From Chitinophaga sancti (lineage in GTDB: Bacteria; Bacteroidota; Bacteroidia; Chitinophagales; Chitinophagaceae), in the NCBI RefSeq assembly GCF_034087045.1, contig NZ_CP139247.1:4738001-4802000 (forward strand): a DNA stretch of 64,000 nucleotides. Direction: 5' to 3'. Below are positions 16,671 through 25,311 of the stretch, one piece after another. Position 1 is the stretch's first letter; each line of letters begins with the position of its first letter. The notes beneath the pieces are model-generated. The model searched no databases. It worked only from the letters and a program-made list of their open reading frames with translations, and was not told where the DNA came from. The translations under genes and the position numbers were made by a program.

Positions 16671-17210
16671 TTATGCTGGGAAATACGGCTTTTGATGCAG
16701 AAAGTGAATAGCCACCAGGGATGCTAAAAATCATATATGCTGGGAAATGCGGCTTTTGATGCAGTAGGTGAATAGCCACCAGGAATGCTAAAAATCATTT
16801 ATGCTGGGAAATACGGCTTTTGATGCAGAAAGTGAATAGCCACCAGGGATGCTAAAAATCATATATGCTGGGAAATGCGGCTTTTGATGCAGTAGGTGAA
16901 TAGCCACCAGGGATGCTAAAAATCATATATGCTGGGAAATGCGGCTTTTGATGCAGTAGGTGAATAGCCACCAGGAATGCTAAAAATCATTTATGCTGGG
17001 AAATACGGCTTTTGATGCAGAAAGTGAATAGCCACCAGGAATGCTAAAAATCATATATGCTGGGAAATGCGGCTTTTGATGCAGTAGGTGAATAGCCACC
17101 AGGAATGCTAAAAATCATTTATGCTGGGAAATACGGCTTTTGATGCAGAAAGTGAATAGCCACCAGGAATGCTAAAAATCATTTATGCTGGGAAATGCGA
17201 CTTTTGATGC
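16671..17210 (-). repeat. Tandem array, 64-bp unit, 8 full copies plus the gene end
   Basis: ATGCTGGGAAAT starts at 16673, 16737, 16801, 16865, 16929, 16993, 17057, 17121 and 17185, an exact 64-bp period. The copy at 17185 is the end of the Crp/Fnr gene (IKSRISQHK-stop, TGA at 17179). Each copy keeps that tail in one frame with TGA, ending QHK or QHI; the most distal ends QHK with AAG TAA. Two subtypes (CAGAAAGTG and CAGTAGGTG) partly alternate, pointing to 128-bp steps. About half of each unit is coding tail and half is spacer. Confidence 0.98.
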
Positions 17211-17760
17211 GGCTGAGGGTTTCGGGGGTCAATCCCAGGTAAGAAGCGATCATATGTTGCGGTACCCGTTGTACGATATTCGGGTATACATTTACAAAGG
17301 CCTTGTACTGCTCATCCGGCGAAAGACTGATCATATCCCGGGTCCTTTTTTGCAGGGCGATATACGCTTCGGTGATGAGTATACGGTTATAGGTCTCATA
17401 CTTAGGCATTTTCAGTAGCAATTCTTCGTGAGCAGGGCGGCTGATAAGGCATAATTCACAGTCTTCCAGCGCCTCAATATTCTGGGTAGCAGGTTCTTCC
17501 CTGAGAAAACTACACAGATCTCCCAGTGACCATCCTTCCAGCGCAAAAGCCGTAATGTGCTCATGGCCTTCCAGATCCGTCACATAAGTCCTGAGCGTAC
17601 CTTTTTCGACCAGGGCAATATAGCGGCAAATGTCTCCTTCCTGCAGGAAAATCTGGCGTTTCCGCAGGGTTTTAAGGGTCAGATGTGATACTATTTCTGC
17701 TTCTTCCTGCGGGGTGAGGGGCACTTTTTCATTGACTTTGCTGAGAAATACTTCGTACAT
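17179..17760 (-). CDS. Crp/Fnr family transcriptional regulator
   Basis: A 193-residue regulator with a cyclic-nucleotide-binding-like domain (IFLQEGDICRYIALVEKGTLRTY) and a C-terminal HTH (QHMIASYLGLTPETLSRIKSRI). The nucleotide-binding arginine pattern of true CRP is not evident, as usual for this Bacteroidota subgroup, so the effector is unknown. It is divergent from the acetylesterase at 17802, separated by 41 nt, and may regulate it. Its last codons are the source of the 64-bp array. Confidence 0.93.
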   Translation of the reverse strand: MYEVFLSKVNEKVPLTPQEEAEIVSHLTLKTLRKRQIFLQEGDICRYIALVEKGTLRTYVTDLEGHEHITAFALEGWSLGDLCSFLREEPATQNIEALEDCELCLISRPAHEELLLKMPKYETYNRILITEAYIALQKRTRDMISLSPDEQYKAFVNVYPNIVQRVPQHMIASYLGLTPETLSRIKSRISQHK

Positions 17761-17801
17761 GATCGCAAATTATATAAATTCCCAGTCTAAATGAATTTAC
17801 A

Positions 17802-19199
17802 ATGTTTAGGTCTTTAATAATTCCACTGGTGTTTGTAGCCTGTTTTTCAAATACCTATGCTACCTTAAAACCCGTAAGCCTGTTCACCGATCATATGGTG
17901 CTGCAAAAAGGAGTCGTTGTTCCTGTATGGGGCACAGCTGATGATGGGGCACTGGTTACGGTACGGTTCAATGGTCAGTCCGTTTCCGCAATGACGATTC
18001 AGGGCAAATGGATGGTGAGTTTGCAGCCATTGCCTTATGTTTCATCAGGTCAGGAAATGACGATTTACAGTGGTGTGGATACTGTTCACATCCAGGATGT
18101 GCTGGTCGGTGAAGTATGGCTGTGCAGCGGCCAGTCCAATATGGAACGCCAGCTGGGTCCACGCCCGCCACAGCAGCCGATCTATAACTGGGAGCAGGAG
18201 CGGGATGCCGCTAATTATCCCCTGATCAGGGAGTATTATGTACCCCTGAAATATTCGAAAGAAACGATTTCGGATGTCAATAATCACTGGACGGTATGTA
18301 GTCCGCAGACAGTGAGCGACTTCACGGCTGTAGGATATTTCTTTGCAAAGAACCTCTATGCAAAAATGCAGGTGCCGGTAGGGATCATTTTCTCTGCCTT
18401 TGGCGGTACGCCGGCAGAAGACTGGACCAGTGTGGCCGCGCTGGAAGCCAATCCGAAACTGAAAGAAATGGTTGAAAATTATGCAAAAACCATCTCCGGT
18501 GCCGGATGGAAACCACAGGGACAATGCATGGGAGGTTTGTTTAATGGAATGATCTACCCATTGCTGCCTTATGCCATCAAAGGAGTGGCCTGGTACCAGG
18601 GGGAGTCAAATAGTGACCGCGCGGAGCAATACCCGGAAATTTTAACGACGATGATCAGGAATTGGAGGACGGAATTTAAACAGCCCGAATTACCTTTTTT
18701 AATCGTCCAGATTGCCCCGCATAAGGGTATGAGGCCTGAGATCAGAGAAGCGCAGTTTTTGGTGGTTAAAAATGTCAATAAAACAGCTTTGATAGTGACC
18801 ACTGACTGCGGAGACTCCGCCGATATTCATCCCCCTCATAAACAACCTGTCGGAGAGCGGCTAGCCATTGCAGCAGGTGGCCTGGTATATGGTGTAAAAG
18901 GGGAGTATAGCGGACCTGTGTTTGAGAAATCCAGCCAGGGGAAAGATGAGATAACAGTTAGTTTTTCTCATGTAGGGAAAGGATTAGTGGCGAAGGGAGG
19001 AAAGCTGACGGGTTTTGAGATCAGCAATGGAGAGGGCTATTTCCCTGCGGAGGCAGTTATTCATGGGAATAAGATAACGCTGACGAGTGAGCACGTACCC
19101 CATCCTACATTGGTGCGGTATGGATGGAGTAATGTACCGGTGGTAAATTTGTACAACCAGGAGGGATTACCGGCTTCGCCTTTCAGGAATAAATTTTAG
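17802..19199 (+). CDS. Sialate O-acetylesterase-like SGNH hydrolase
   Basis: A 465-residue secreted enzyme with a signal peptide (about 1-20). An N-terminal jelly-roll-like domain (FTDHMVLQKGVVVPVWG) precedes the SGNH domain: EVWLCSGQSNME has the nucleophile serine, GGTPAEDW and AWYQGESN the Gly/Asn blocks, and CGDSADIHPPHK the catalytic Asp/His. Such enzymes remove O-acetyl groups from sialic acid or, in Bacteroidota, often from acetylated plant polysaccharides. It is not in a PUL here. Confidence 0.92.
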   Translation: MFRSLIIPLVFVACFSNTYATLKPVSLFTDHMVLQKGVVVPVWGTADDGALVTVRFNGQSVSAMTIQGKWMVSLQPLPYVSSGQEMTIYSGVDTVHIQDVLVGEVWLCSGQSNMERQLGPRPPQQPIYNWEQERDAANYPLIREYYVPLKYSKETISDVNNHWTVCSPQTVSDFTAVGYFFAKNLYAKMQVPVGIIFSAFGGTPAEDWTSVAALEANPKLKEMVENYAKTISGAGWKPQGQCMGGLFNGMIYPLLPYAIKGVAWYQGESNSDRAEQYPEILTTMIRNWRTEFKQPELPFLIVQIAPHKGMRPEIREAQFLVVKNVNKTALIVTTDCGDSADIHPPHKQPVGERLAIAAGGLVYGVKGEYSGPVFEKSSQGKDEITVSFSHVGKGLVAKGGKLTGFEISNGEGYFPAEAVIHGNKITLTSEHVPHPTLVRYGWSNVPVVNLYNQEGLPASPFRNKF

Positions 19200-19283
19200 C
19201 AATAAAATAGGGATGTATCATAAGTAACAGGAAGGCCATGAGAATTGCATGTACGAAAATTCTCTCCATCTGGTACCCGAATA

Positions 19284-19322
19284 AAAGGGCCCGTCTCGAA
19301 GTTTTGAGACGGGCCTATTTTA
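19284..19322. terminator. Bidirectional hairpin terminator
   Basis: GGCCCGTCTC (19286-19295) pairs with GAGACGGGCC (19304-19313), with an A-run before and TATTTTA after. It lies between the convergent acetylesterase and metallophosphoesterase genes. Confidence 0.8.
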
Positions 19323-19381
19323 ATTCGGATTACCTGCTGGAGGTAATCCATTAAGTAATATTAAAAAGGTTTATTATTGAT

Positions 19382-20458
19382 TCAACTTATTATTTCAAAC
19401 TGATCTTCCATTGTAACAGTTCCATCATCCGCTACTGAATAATAATTTCCTTTCATCACCAGCTGCGCGCCTGTTTTTTCAATACTAAACCGTAGAAACC
19501 CATGCTGATGATCGCAATAATTCTCCAGGGTAACACCTTCAAAAAGGGGCAGCTTATTCGTAAACCTTGTATCGGACAATTCTGCTATCGGATGTAATTC
19601 ATCATACCCGCCACCACCGGCTACCACAAAGCAAACAGAACGCCCGCTATTATATTTTTTTACCAATCGCTGGTAATTATGTACGTGTCCGCTAAACACG
19701 ATATCCGGGCGCACACCTGTCTCTTCAAAGATCTCTTCCAGCAAAGTGATCATAGGAATACTGGATCCGTGATTAATATCTGCAGAATAAGGTGCATGGT
19801 GAATACAAAGTACAAGGGCTTTGCCCGGGCGCTCTGCATCTGCATTACGTAGTTCAGCTTTCAGCCATTCCTGTTGTTCAGGCGTAACAATACCGAATTT
19901 TGGCACATTGCTATGCATGCCGATGATGTTCGCCAAAGGCGTTTTGAGTGTCCAGTATACATTTGGCTGGATCATGCTTTTCCGCGCTATACCATTGCTG
20001 AATGGTACTGTATTGGGTGCCGTATCACAAAACACTTGCACAAAAGGCTCCAGGCTATGATAAGGTGGTGCCGCCGGATTCACATCACTGTCATGGTTAC
20101 CTGCTATAGCAAATATGGGTGCCGGATAGTTTTGAAACGGACCAAAGAATTGCCTGTAATATTGACTGGCTTCACCATGGTTATATACCACATCGCCCAG
20201 GTGAAATAAAAATTGTGGAGGATTGTCCTGTTCAAATTGCGCCTGCATGGCCGTAATCACTTTCCGCTGAAAATCAATGCTTCTGATACTGCCTGTATCA
20301 CCCGCCAGGTGAAAAGTCATTTTCTGTGTATTGATGTCCGGAATCACCTGCGCTATATCAAGATGGTATGGGAAAGGCCCTGTTGGGGCTGGCAAAGGCT
20401 GAAATTTATACGAATCGTCTGGCTGATCTCTCTTCTGAACTGGTGTGCTATATTTCAT
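19382..20458 (-). CDS. Calcineurin-like metallophosphoesterase
   Basis: A 358-residue enzyme with the five metallophosphoesterase blocks: LAGDTGSI, FHLGDVVYNHG, AIAGNHDSD, LCIHHAPYS and FSGHVHNYQRL. No signal peptide is seen, so it is probably cytoplasmic. The layout resembles purple-acid-phosphatase-like proteins of Bacteroidota. The substrate cannot be deduced. TATCTTTG lies 4 nt before the ATG. The gene is divergent from the isochorismatase remnant at 20537. Confidence 0.9.
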   Translation of the reverse strand: MKYSTPVQKRDQPDDSYKFQPLPAPTGPFPYHLDIAQVIPDINTQKMTFHLAGDTGSIRSIDFQRKVITAMQAQFEQDNPPQFLFHLGDVVYNHGEASQYYRQFFGPFQNYPAPIFAIAGNHDSDVNPAAPPYHSLEPFVQVFCDTAPNTVPFSNGIARKSMIQPNVYWTLKTPLANIIGMHSNVPKFGIVTPEQQEWLKAELRNADAERPGKALVLCIHHAPYSADINHGSSIPMITLLEEIFEETGVRPDIVFSGHVHNYQRLVKKYNSGRSVCFVVAGGGGYDELHPIAELSDTRFTNKLPLFEGVTLENYCDHQHGFLRFSIEKTGAQLVMKGNYYSVADDGTVTMEDQFEIIS

Positions 20459-20462
20459 GTCA

Positions 20463-20470
20463 CAAAGATA
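20463..20470 (-). promoter_or_regulatory. Candidate -7 element TATCTTTG before the metallophosphoesterase gene
   Basis: TATCTTTG on the minus strand fits TAnnTTTG and ends 4 nt before the ATG at 20458, again predicting a leaderless message. Confidence 0.5.
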
Positions 20471-20536
20471 ATTAATAATCTACCGGGTAGGTTTAAGGAA
20501 ATATTATAAATTTAGGTTCGAAAAATCTAAGACACC

Positions 20537-20712
20537 ATGAACGCGCTGTTAGTAATGGACATCCAAAATGCTGTTATTAAGCGGCAGGTAAGGATTATCG
20601 TTTCACAGTGCTGGCTGATTGTTGTATTGGCCGGGATCCGGCATTGCATGATGTATTGGTTGAAAAAGTATTCCCCTTCCAGGCGGAAGTGATCACTGTA
20701 AATGAATTCTGA
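20537..20712 (+). pseudogene. Isochorismatase/cysteine hydrolase remnant, internal deletion
   Basis: The first codons read MNALLVMDIQNAVI, the usual start of isochorismatase-family hydrolases with its Asp. After about codon 16 the frame is lost, and from 20596 another frame encodes YRFTVLADCCIGRDPALHDV, then EKVFPFQAEVIT and NEF-stop, the typical end of the family. Most of the enzyme, including the catalytic Lys and Cys region, is deleted. The TGA (20710-20712) overlaps the next ATG as TGATG, so the lost gene was probably coupled to its neighbour. Confidence 0.85.
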
Positions 20713-21107
20713 TGGCGATATTTCTCGAAGGCAAATCCAAATGTCCGATCTGTGGCAAGGTGATTATTGCTGCAGAGGCTTATTTGTTCCCTCCATTTGT
20801 GAGTAACAGGAAGGAACCACTGGATTTTTTTAATGATAAAGTATTTCACAAAAGTTGCCTGCTAACCCACCCATTGGCAGAAAAGGCGATTCAATTTACA
20901 AAAGTACCGATGCCGTTTGTTTGTAAGTTAACAGAGGAGCCTATTTGGCCAGGGGAAGAGATATTTGGATTTGGATTAGTGACCTCCGATGAAAACTCTC
21001 CCGCGTATGCGTTGAATTTCGCTTACATCAAAAAGGAAGCATTTTATAAATGGGAGCAGCGGGATGCTGTACTGGCAGAATTAAAAAGATTAGAAATAAA
21101 CCTATGA
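20712..21107 (+). CDS. Unknown protein with possible zinc-binding Cys/His cluster, 131 aa
   Basis: CPICGKVI at residues 11-18 and FHKSCLL at about 45-51 form a plausible zinc site. The rest is mixed alpha/beta with aromatic residues, and there is no signal peptide or membrane segment. It starts on the last base of the isochorismatase remnant stop and overlaps the next lipoprotein gene by 4 nt. I do not recognise the family; no function is proposed. Confidence 0.7.
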   Translation: MAIFLEGKSKCPICGKVIIAAEAYLFPPFVSNRKEPLDFFNDKVFHKSCLLTHPLAEKAIQFTKVPMPFVCKLTEEPIWPGEEIFGFGLVTSDENSPAYALNFAYIKKEAFYKWEQRDAVLAELKRLEINL

Positions 21108-21676
21108 AACTAAGTAGTTTTTTTCCTTTACTAATTTTGCTGGCAGGCTGCCATTCACAGGGGCCACAGGTGAAAGATGATGTAGTAAAAGATACGGTCA
21201 ATACCGACACTGTAACAATGCCCCGGGGCCATGATGATTTCGAGGCAGGCAACAGGGTATTTGATAATTTCAGGGATAGTGTGGCACAACAGATGGAAAT
21301 CACCAATAAGCAGCGATCCTTTTATCTGAAGGATGATACCACCGGACCTTACAGACCACTGAAAGGTCATGAACTGCGGCGATTGGGAAACATGTACTTA
21401 ATGATCATTAACTTTGAATATGGGTCGTATAAATTGTATACACTGGACAGCGCTTCTTATACCCTGTTAGATCATTCTATTATTGGTTATAATTCTGATG
21501 CAGACGGAGGTTATGGCGGTAGTAGCTGTGATTATGAATTCGTCAATGATTCCACCATAGAGGTTGTTGAAAAAGATTTTCCTCCGGAGAAAAGTAAACA
21601 ACCCGAACAGTTAGTGCGTACTACATTTACCATTTCAGGTACAGGAAAAATCACTGAGACACATAATAACCAATAA
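21104..21676 (+). CDS. Small lipoprotein, unknown, paralogue of the next gene
   Basis: 190 residues from ATG 21104 (MKLSSFFPLL), which overlaps the previous stop by 4 nt; an upstream in-frame start at 21050 is inside that gene and is rejected. LLILLAGC is a lipobox with C16. The mature part shares with the next gene NFRDSVA.Q, YLKDDTTGP, the IGYN.D block and the ending FTISG.GKIT. Envelope location is inferred. No known domain. Confidence 0.75.
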   Translation: MKLSSFFPLLILLAGCHSQGPQVKDDVVKDTVNTDTVTMPRGHDDFEAGNRVFDNFRDSVAQQMEITNKQRSFYLKDDTTGPYRPLKGHELRRLGNMYLMIINFEYGSYKLYTLDSASYTLLDHSIIGYNSDADGGYGGSSCDYEFVNDSTIEVVEKDFPPEKSKQPEQLVRTTFTISGTGKITETHNNQ

Positions 21677-21677
21677 C

Positions 21678-22157
21678 ATGAAACCTCGTCAATTTTACCC
21701 TTTATTATTACTGTTAGCTGCCTGTAAACCATTTGGACCTCACGACACCAGTGCCGCCTTCCGGGATAGTGTCGCTGCAAAGTTACCCCTATCCAATAGC
21801 CAGGTACATGATTATCTGAAAGAAGATACGACCGCTCCTGGTATGAATTTTACCGGGTTGGAAGTACGTAAATCAGGAAAGTATTGTGCGGTGTTTGTAC
21901 ACCACCATATTGGTACATACAAAATGTATATTATTGATACCACTACCAGTATCCTCACTGATAGCCAGATCATTTGCGATAACAGGGGTAGTGATAGGGA
22001 TAGTATGTATTCCCGGGGTAATTACCAGGTGGTAAATGACACAACCGTCCAGGTGGTTCAGTATTATTATGGCACGGAAAATAAAAAGACGGAAGTACAT
22101 AAAGCATTCACCATTTCCGGCAAGGGAAAAATTACGGTGACAAGTGATAATGGTTAA
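21678..22157 (+). CDS. Small lipoprotein, unknown, paralogue of the preceding gene
   Basis: 159 residues beginning 1 nt after the previous stop. LLLLLAAC is a lipobox (C16). Shared with the upstream gene are AFRDSVAAKL, YLKEDTTAPG, GTYKMYIID and FTISGKGKIT, so this is a tandem duplication that has diverged. No recognised domain. Confidence 0.75.
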   Translation: MKPRQFYPLLLLLAACKPFGPHDTSAAFRDSVAAKLPLSNSQVHDYLKEDTTAPGMNFTGLEVRKSGKYCAVFVHHHIGTYKMYIIDTTTSILTDSQIICDNRGSDRDSMYSRGNYQVVNDTTVQVVQYYYGTENKKTEVHKAFTISGKGKITVTSDNG

Positions 22158-22179
22158 TTGTGGAAATTCGTAACTGTAT

Positions 22180-22311
22180 ATGTTAAGGATGAAAGCAATT
22201 TTGCTCCTATCTGGCTTTATAACGGGGCTGTTATACCCTAACGGCCCCCCACCTTATCCCGCTTATTTCGAGGGCAATGTATTCCTGCCAGCAGGAAGCC
22301 GGGTATTATAA
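22180..22311 (+). CDS. Possible small exported peptide or remnant, 43 aa
   Basis: A short frame with a hydrophobic start (MKAILLLSGFITGLL from its second Met) and a Pro-rich end, co-directional with the two lipoproteins and 22 nt downstream. It lacks a lipobox cysteine. It may be a decayed third family member or not coding at all. Confidence 0.3.
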   Translation: MLRMKAILLLSGFITGLLYPNGPPPYPAYFEGNVFLPAGSRVL

Positions 22312-22374
22312 AATAATAGCCCGCCTAATGCAACACTTTCCCCGGTATCACGGCTCCACGCTTTTCGGATCCTT

Positions 22375-23493
22375 TTAATTCGTCTTTCTATAATTCAATA
22401 CCGCCCACGTATTCAATATAAAAGCAAAAATCAATATTACTCCCAGTTTAGGTAGTACATCCCGGATACCACTGCCTTTCAATACGATCATACGCATCAC
22501 TTCTATCAGGTAACTCACCGGGTTAAACTTTGTCACTACCTGTGCCCAGTCAGGCATACTATCAATAGAAGTAAACAAACCACCCATCAAAATAAAGATC
22601 ATTACAAAGAAGAACATAATGAACATCGCCTGCTGCTGCGTGTCACAATACGTTGATACCAGCAGGCCAAAACCTAATACTGCCAATAGGTATACCCATA
22701 TAAAACCATAGAGTAAGAAGATATTCCCCAATGGCACAATTCCATATGCTACTCTTGCTACAATCAAACCCAGTGTGAATACGACATTGCCCAATACCCA
22801 GAATGGAATCAGCTTTCCCAGTATGAAATGATGTTTCTTAATAGGGGTTACATTGATCTGCTCTATCGTACCTACTTCTTTTTCCTTTACTATATTCAAT
22901 GCTGTGAGGAAACCACCAATCATTGTGACCAGTATTGCCAGTATACCTGGCACCATAAATAAATGATAATCCAGGTGAGGATTGAACCAGTTAGACGAAG
23001 CAATTTCCACCATGGGCTGTGACTGAAAACGAGCTGGTGCTACCAGTTGTAGCCGGATGTCATTATTTTCATCCCTGATCACACTATTCAGGTATACGCT
23101 GCCCAGACTGGCTTTGGTGCCATTGATGGCGTTGACTGCTACAAACAACTGCTCACTGTTCTCCCTGACCAGATTTTTCTCAAAGTTATGCGGTATCTCC
23201 AGCAACAGATCTGCTTTATCCTCCTCAATTAAATGCAGGGCTTCTTTATAAGAAAACACATACCCCGTTAATCTGAAATATCCTGAAGCCGTGATTTTGC
23301 TGATCAGTTTCTGCGAATAAGAAGAATGGTCATTGTCAATGATCGCCAGATTAATATTCTTTACCTCATAATTCGCGGCCAGCGGCAGGATAAACAACTG
23401 CATCACCGGCATCACCAGCACCATCACAAGGATAGAACGGTTACGAAAGATCTGCCTGAATTCCTTTTGTAATAAAAACCGGATCGTTCTCAT
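22375..23493 (-). CDS. ABC-2 type permease, YbhR-like
   Basis: A 372-residue permease with one N-terminal helix (NRSILVMVLVMPVMQLFIL), a large extracytoplasmic domain at about 40-175, and five helices in the C-terminal half including GTIEQINVTPIKKHHFILGK. This is the YbhR/YbhS layout. It ends the TetR-controlled export operon and overlaps the second permease by 4 nt; the two probably form a heterodimer served by the ATPases upstream. Confidence 0.93.
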   Translation of the reverse strand: MRTIRFLLQKEFRQIFRNRSILVMVLVMPVMQLFILPLAANYEVKNINLAIIDNDHSSYSQKLISKITASGYFRLTGYVFSYKEALHLIEEDKADLLLEIPHNFEKNLVRENSEQLFVAVNAINGTKASLGSVYLNSVIRDENNDIRLQLVAPARFQSQPMVEIASSNWFNPHLDYHLFMVPGILAILVTMIGGFLTALNIVKEKEVGTIEQINVTPIKKHHFILGKLIPFWVLGNVVFTLGLIVARVAYGIVPLGNIFLLYGFIWVYLLAVLGFGLLVSTYCDTQQQAMFIMFFFVMIFILMGGLFTSIDSMPDWAQVVTKFNPVSYLIEVMRMIVLKGSGIRDVLPKLGVILIFAFILNTWAVLNYRKTN

Positions 23494-24581
23494 GATAACC
23501 TGATTTTGAAACTTTTAAAACTCACGAATAATAAAACTACTGTAATACCTGCCAGTATCATTGTTTCTTTCCACACGGCAGAGAATCCCAGCCCCTTGAT
23601 CATAATCGCTTTCACGATATTATAATACCACTTAGAAGGCACGATATTGCTGATCAGCTGCAAGGGGAGTGGCATGTTCTCTACGGGGAACATAAACCCG
23701 CTAAAGAGGATCGTAGGCAGCATCATACCCATCAGTGATATCAGCATCGCTACCTGCTGCGAACTTGTTTTTACTGAGATGAAGATCCCCAGCGTCAGAC
23801 AGGTAATAATAAATAAGGTGCTTTCTGCAAATAATAGTGGGATACTCCCATTGATGGGTAGTTTCAACACAAAGGTGCTGAGGAGTAAAATAGTGGTAAC
23901 GTTGATCAATGAAAGCAGCAGGTACGGAATGGCCTTGGATATAATGACCATCAGCGGACTAAAAGGCGATACCAGCAGTACCTCCATCGTACCTGTTTCC
24001 TTCTCGCGCACAATGGACACCGCCGTCATCATCACACATACCAGCATCAGTACGAGGGACATGACCCCCGGTACAAAGTTCGGCGCACCTTTCAATTGCG
24101 GATTATACAAATACCTGATCTGGGGACTTATCTGGAAAGGCTCCTGTGCCGCCATATAATCCTGTATGATCGAAGTAATATAACTGGTCAGCGTAGTGGC
24201 TGTATTCGGGTCAGCCCCATCAGCAATGATCTGGATCTGTGCATGGTGTGTATGCAACAGGTCATTATTAAATCCCTGTGGGAAGATCACTGCCAGTCTG
24301 ATATCGCCTTTTTTGAACGCCGCTTCAATTCCTGCATGATCCATCACCGCATAGGCAATATCAAAATACCGGCTGGCTTCAATTTTACTGATCAGTTGTT
24401 GCGAAGCTACATCCTGTGCCTGATCATAGATTACAATCTTCGCATTCCGGACTTCATTCGTCAGGGCAAAGCCAAAGATCAGGATCTGTACGATCGGTAA
24501 GCCAAATAGGATCAGAAGGGTTTTCCTGTCTCTCAGTACATGAGCAAATTCTTTCCTGATAAAAGTATACAACTGTTTCAT
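23490..24581 (-). CDS. ABC-2 type permease, YbhS-like
   Basis: 363 residues from ATG 24581 (MKQLYTFIRKEFAHVLRDRK); the longer frame would overlap the ATPase gene by 62 nt. The layout matches its neighbour: helix 1 (LLILFGLPIVQILIFGFAL), large external domain, and a C-terminal membrane domain with GTMEVLLVSPFSPLMVIISK. It starts 1 nt after the ATPase stop, so they are coupled. Confidence 0.92.
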   Translation of the reverse strand: MKQLYTFIRKEFAHVLRDRKTLLILFGLPIVQILIFGFALTNEVRNAKIVIYDQAQDVASQQLISKIEASRYFDIAYAVMDHAGIEAAFKKGDIRLAVIFPQGFNNDLLHTHHAQIQIIADGADPNTATTLTSYITSIIQDYMAAQEPFQISPQIRYLYNPQLKGAPNFVPGVMSLVLMLVCVMMTAVSIVREKETGTMEVLLVSPFSPLMVIISKAIPYLLLSLINVTTILLLSTFVLKLPINGSIPLLFAESTLFIITCLTLGIFISVKTSSQQVAMLISLMGMMLPTILFSGFMFPVENMPLPLQLISNIVPSKWYYNIVKAIMIKGLGFSAVWKETMILAGITVVLLFVSFKSFKIRLS

Positions 24582-24582
24582 A

Positions 24583-25311
24583 TCATTCGCTGCGTTTTGC
24601 ACTGCGGGCCAGTGCGTAAAAGACTTCATCCATGCTGGAAGCATGGTATGTATTCTTCAGATTATGTGGCGTATCCAAGGCTTTAATACGACCATCCACC
24701 ATAATAGAAATACGGTTACAATACTCTGCTTCGTCCATGTAGTGGGTGGTCACGAATACTGTTACGCCGCTGTCTGCCGCATCATAAATCAGGTTCCAGA
24801 ATTGCCTGCGGGTAATAGGATCCACACCGCCAGTAGGTTCATCCAGGAATACGATCTTCGGTTCGTGCAATACAGCTATAGAAAAAGAGAGTTTTTGTTT
24901 CCAGCCGAGTGGGAGGGAACCCACTAGTTTCTTCGCTTCTTTTTCAAGGTCTAAGTCATGGATCAGTTGCTGACTCTTGGTTTTAAGTTGTTGATTGCTC
25001 AAACCATAAATACCACCAAAGAAGCGGATATTCTCAGTTACGGTGAGGTCTTCATATAAGGAAAACTTCTGACTCATGTACCCGATGTTCTTTTTGATCT
25101 GTTCCGTTTGTTTGTAGACATCAAAACCCGCGATGGTCGCACTGCCGGAACTTGGTATGGATAGTCCGCAGAGCATGCGCATAGCGGTTGTTTTGCCTGC
25201 ACCATTGGCGCCCAGGAATCCGAAGATCTCGCCTTTGGCTACTTCAAAAGTGATTTCATTTGTTGCAATGAAATCGCCGAAGCGCTTGGTTAGTTTATCT
25301 GTTTTGATCAT
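24583..25311 (-). CDS. ABC transporter ATP-binding protein (drug/lipid export type)
   Basis: A 242-residue ATPase: Walker A GANGAGKTT, the degenerate signature LPLGWKQKLSF in place of LSGG, Walker B IVFLDEPTGGVDP and H-loop FVTTHYMDEAE. The altered signature suggests an asymmetric ATPase pair with the next protein. Together they correspond to the two halves of E. coli YbhF, here encoded by two genes that overlap by 17 nt. Confidence 0.94.
   Translation of the reverse strand: MIKTDKLTKRFGDFIATNEITFEVAKGEIFGFLGANGAGKTTAMRMLCGLSIPSSGSATIAGFDVYKQTEQIKKNIGYMSQKFSLYEDLTVTENIRFFGGIYGLSNQQLKTKSQQLIHDLDLEKEAKKLVGSLPLGWKQKLSFSIAVLHEPKIVFLDEPTGGVDPITRRQFWNLIYDAADSGVTVFVTTHYMDEAEYCNRISIMVDGRIKALDTPHNLKNTYHASSMDEVFYALARSAKRSE

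Noticed and set aside
16612..16779. N-terminal extension of the dioxygenase frame
   Set aside because: The extra 56 codons translate the 64-bp repeats and pass through the promoter element; the family start fits ATG 16611.
14584..17210. CRISPR arrays, considered because of regular repeats of 50-64 bp
   Set aside because: There are no unique spacers; whole units are repeated, and no cas genes are present.
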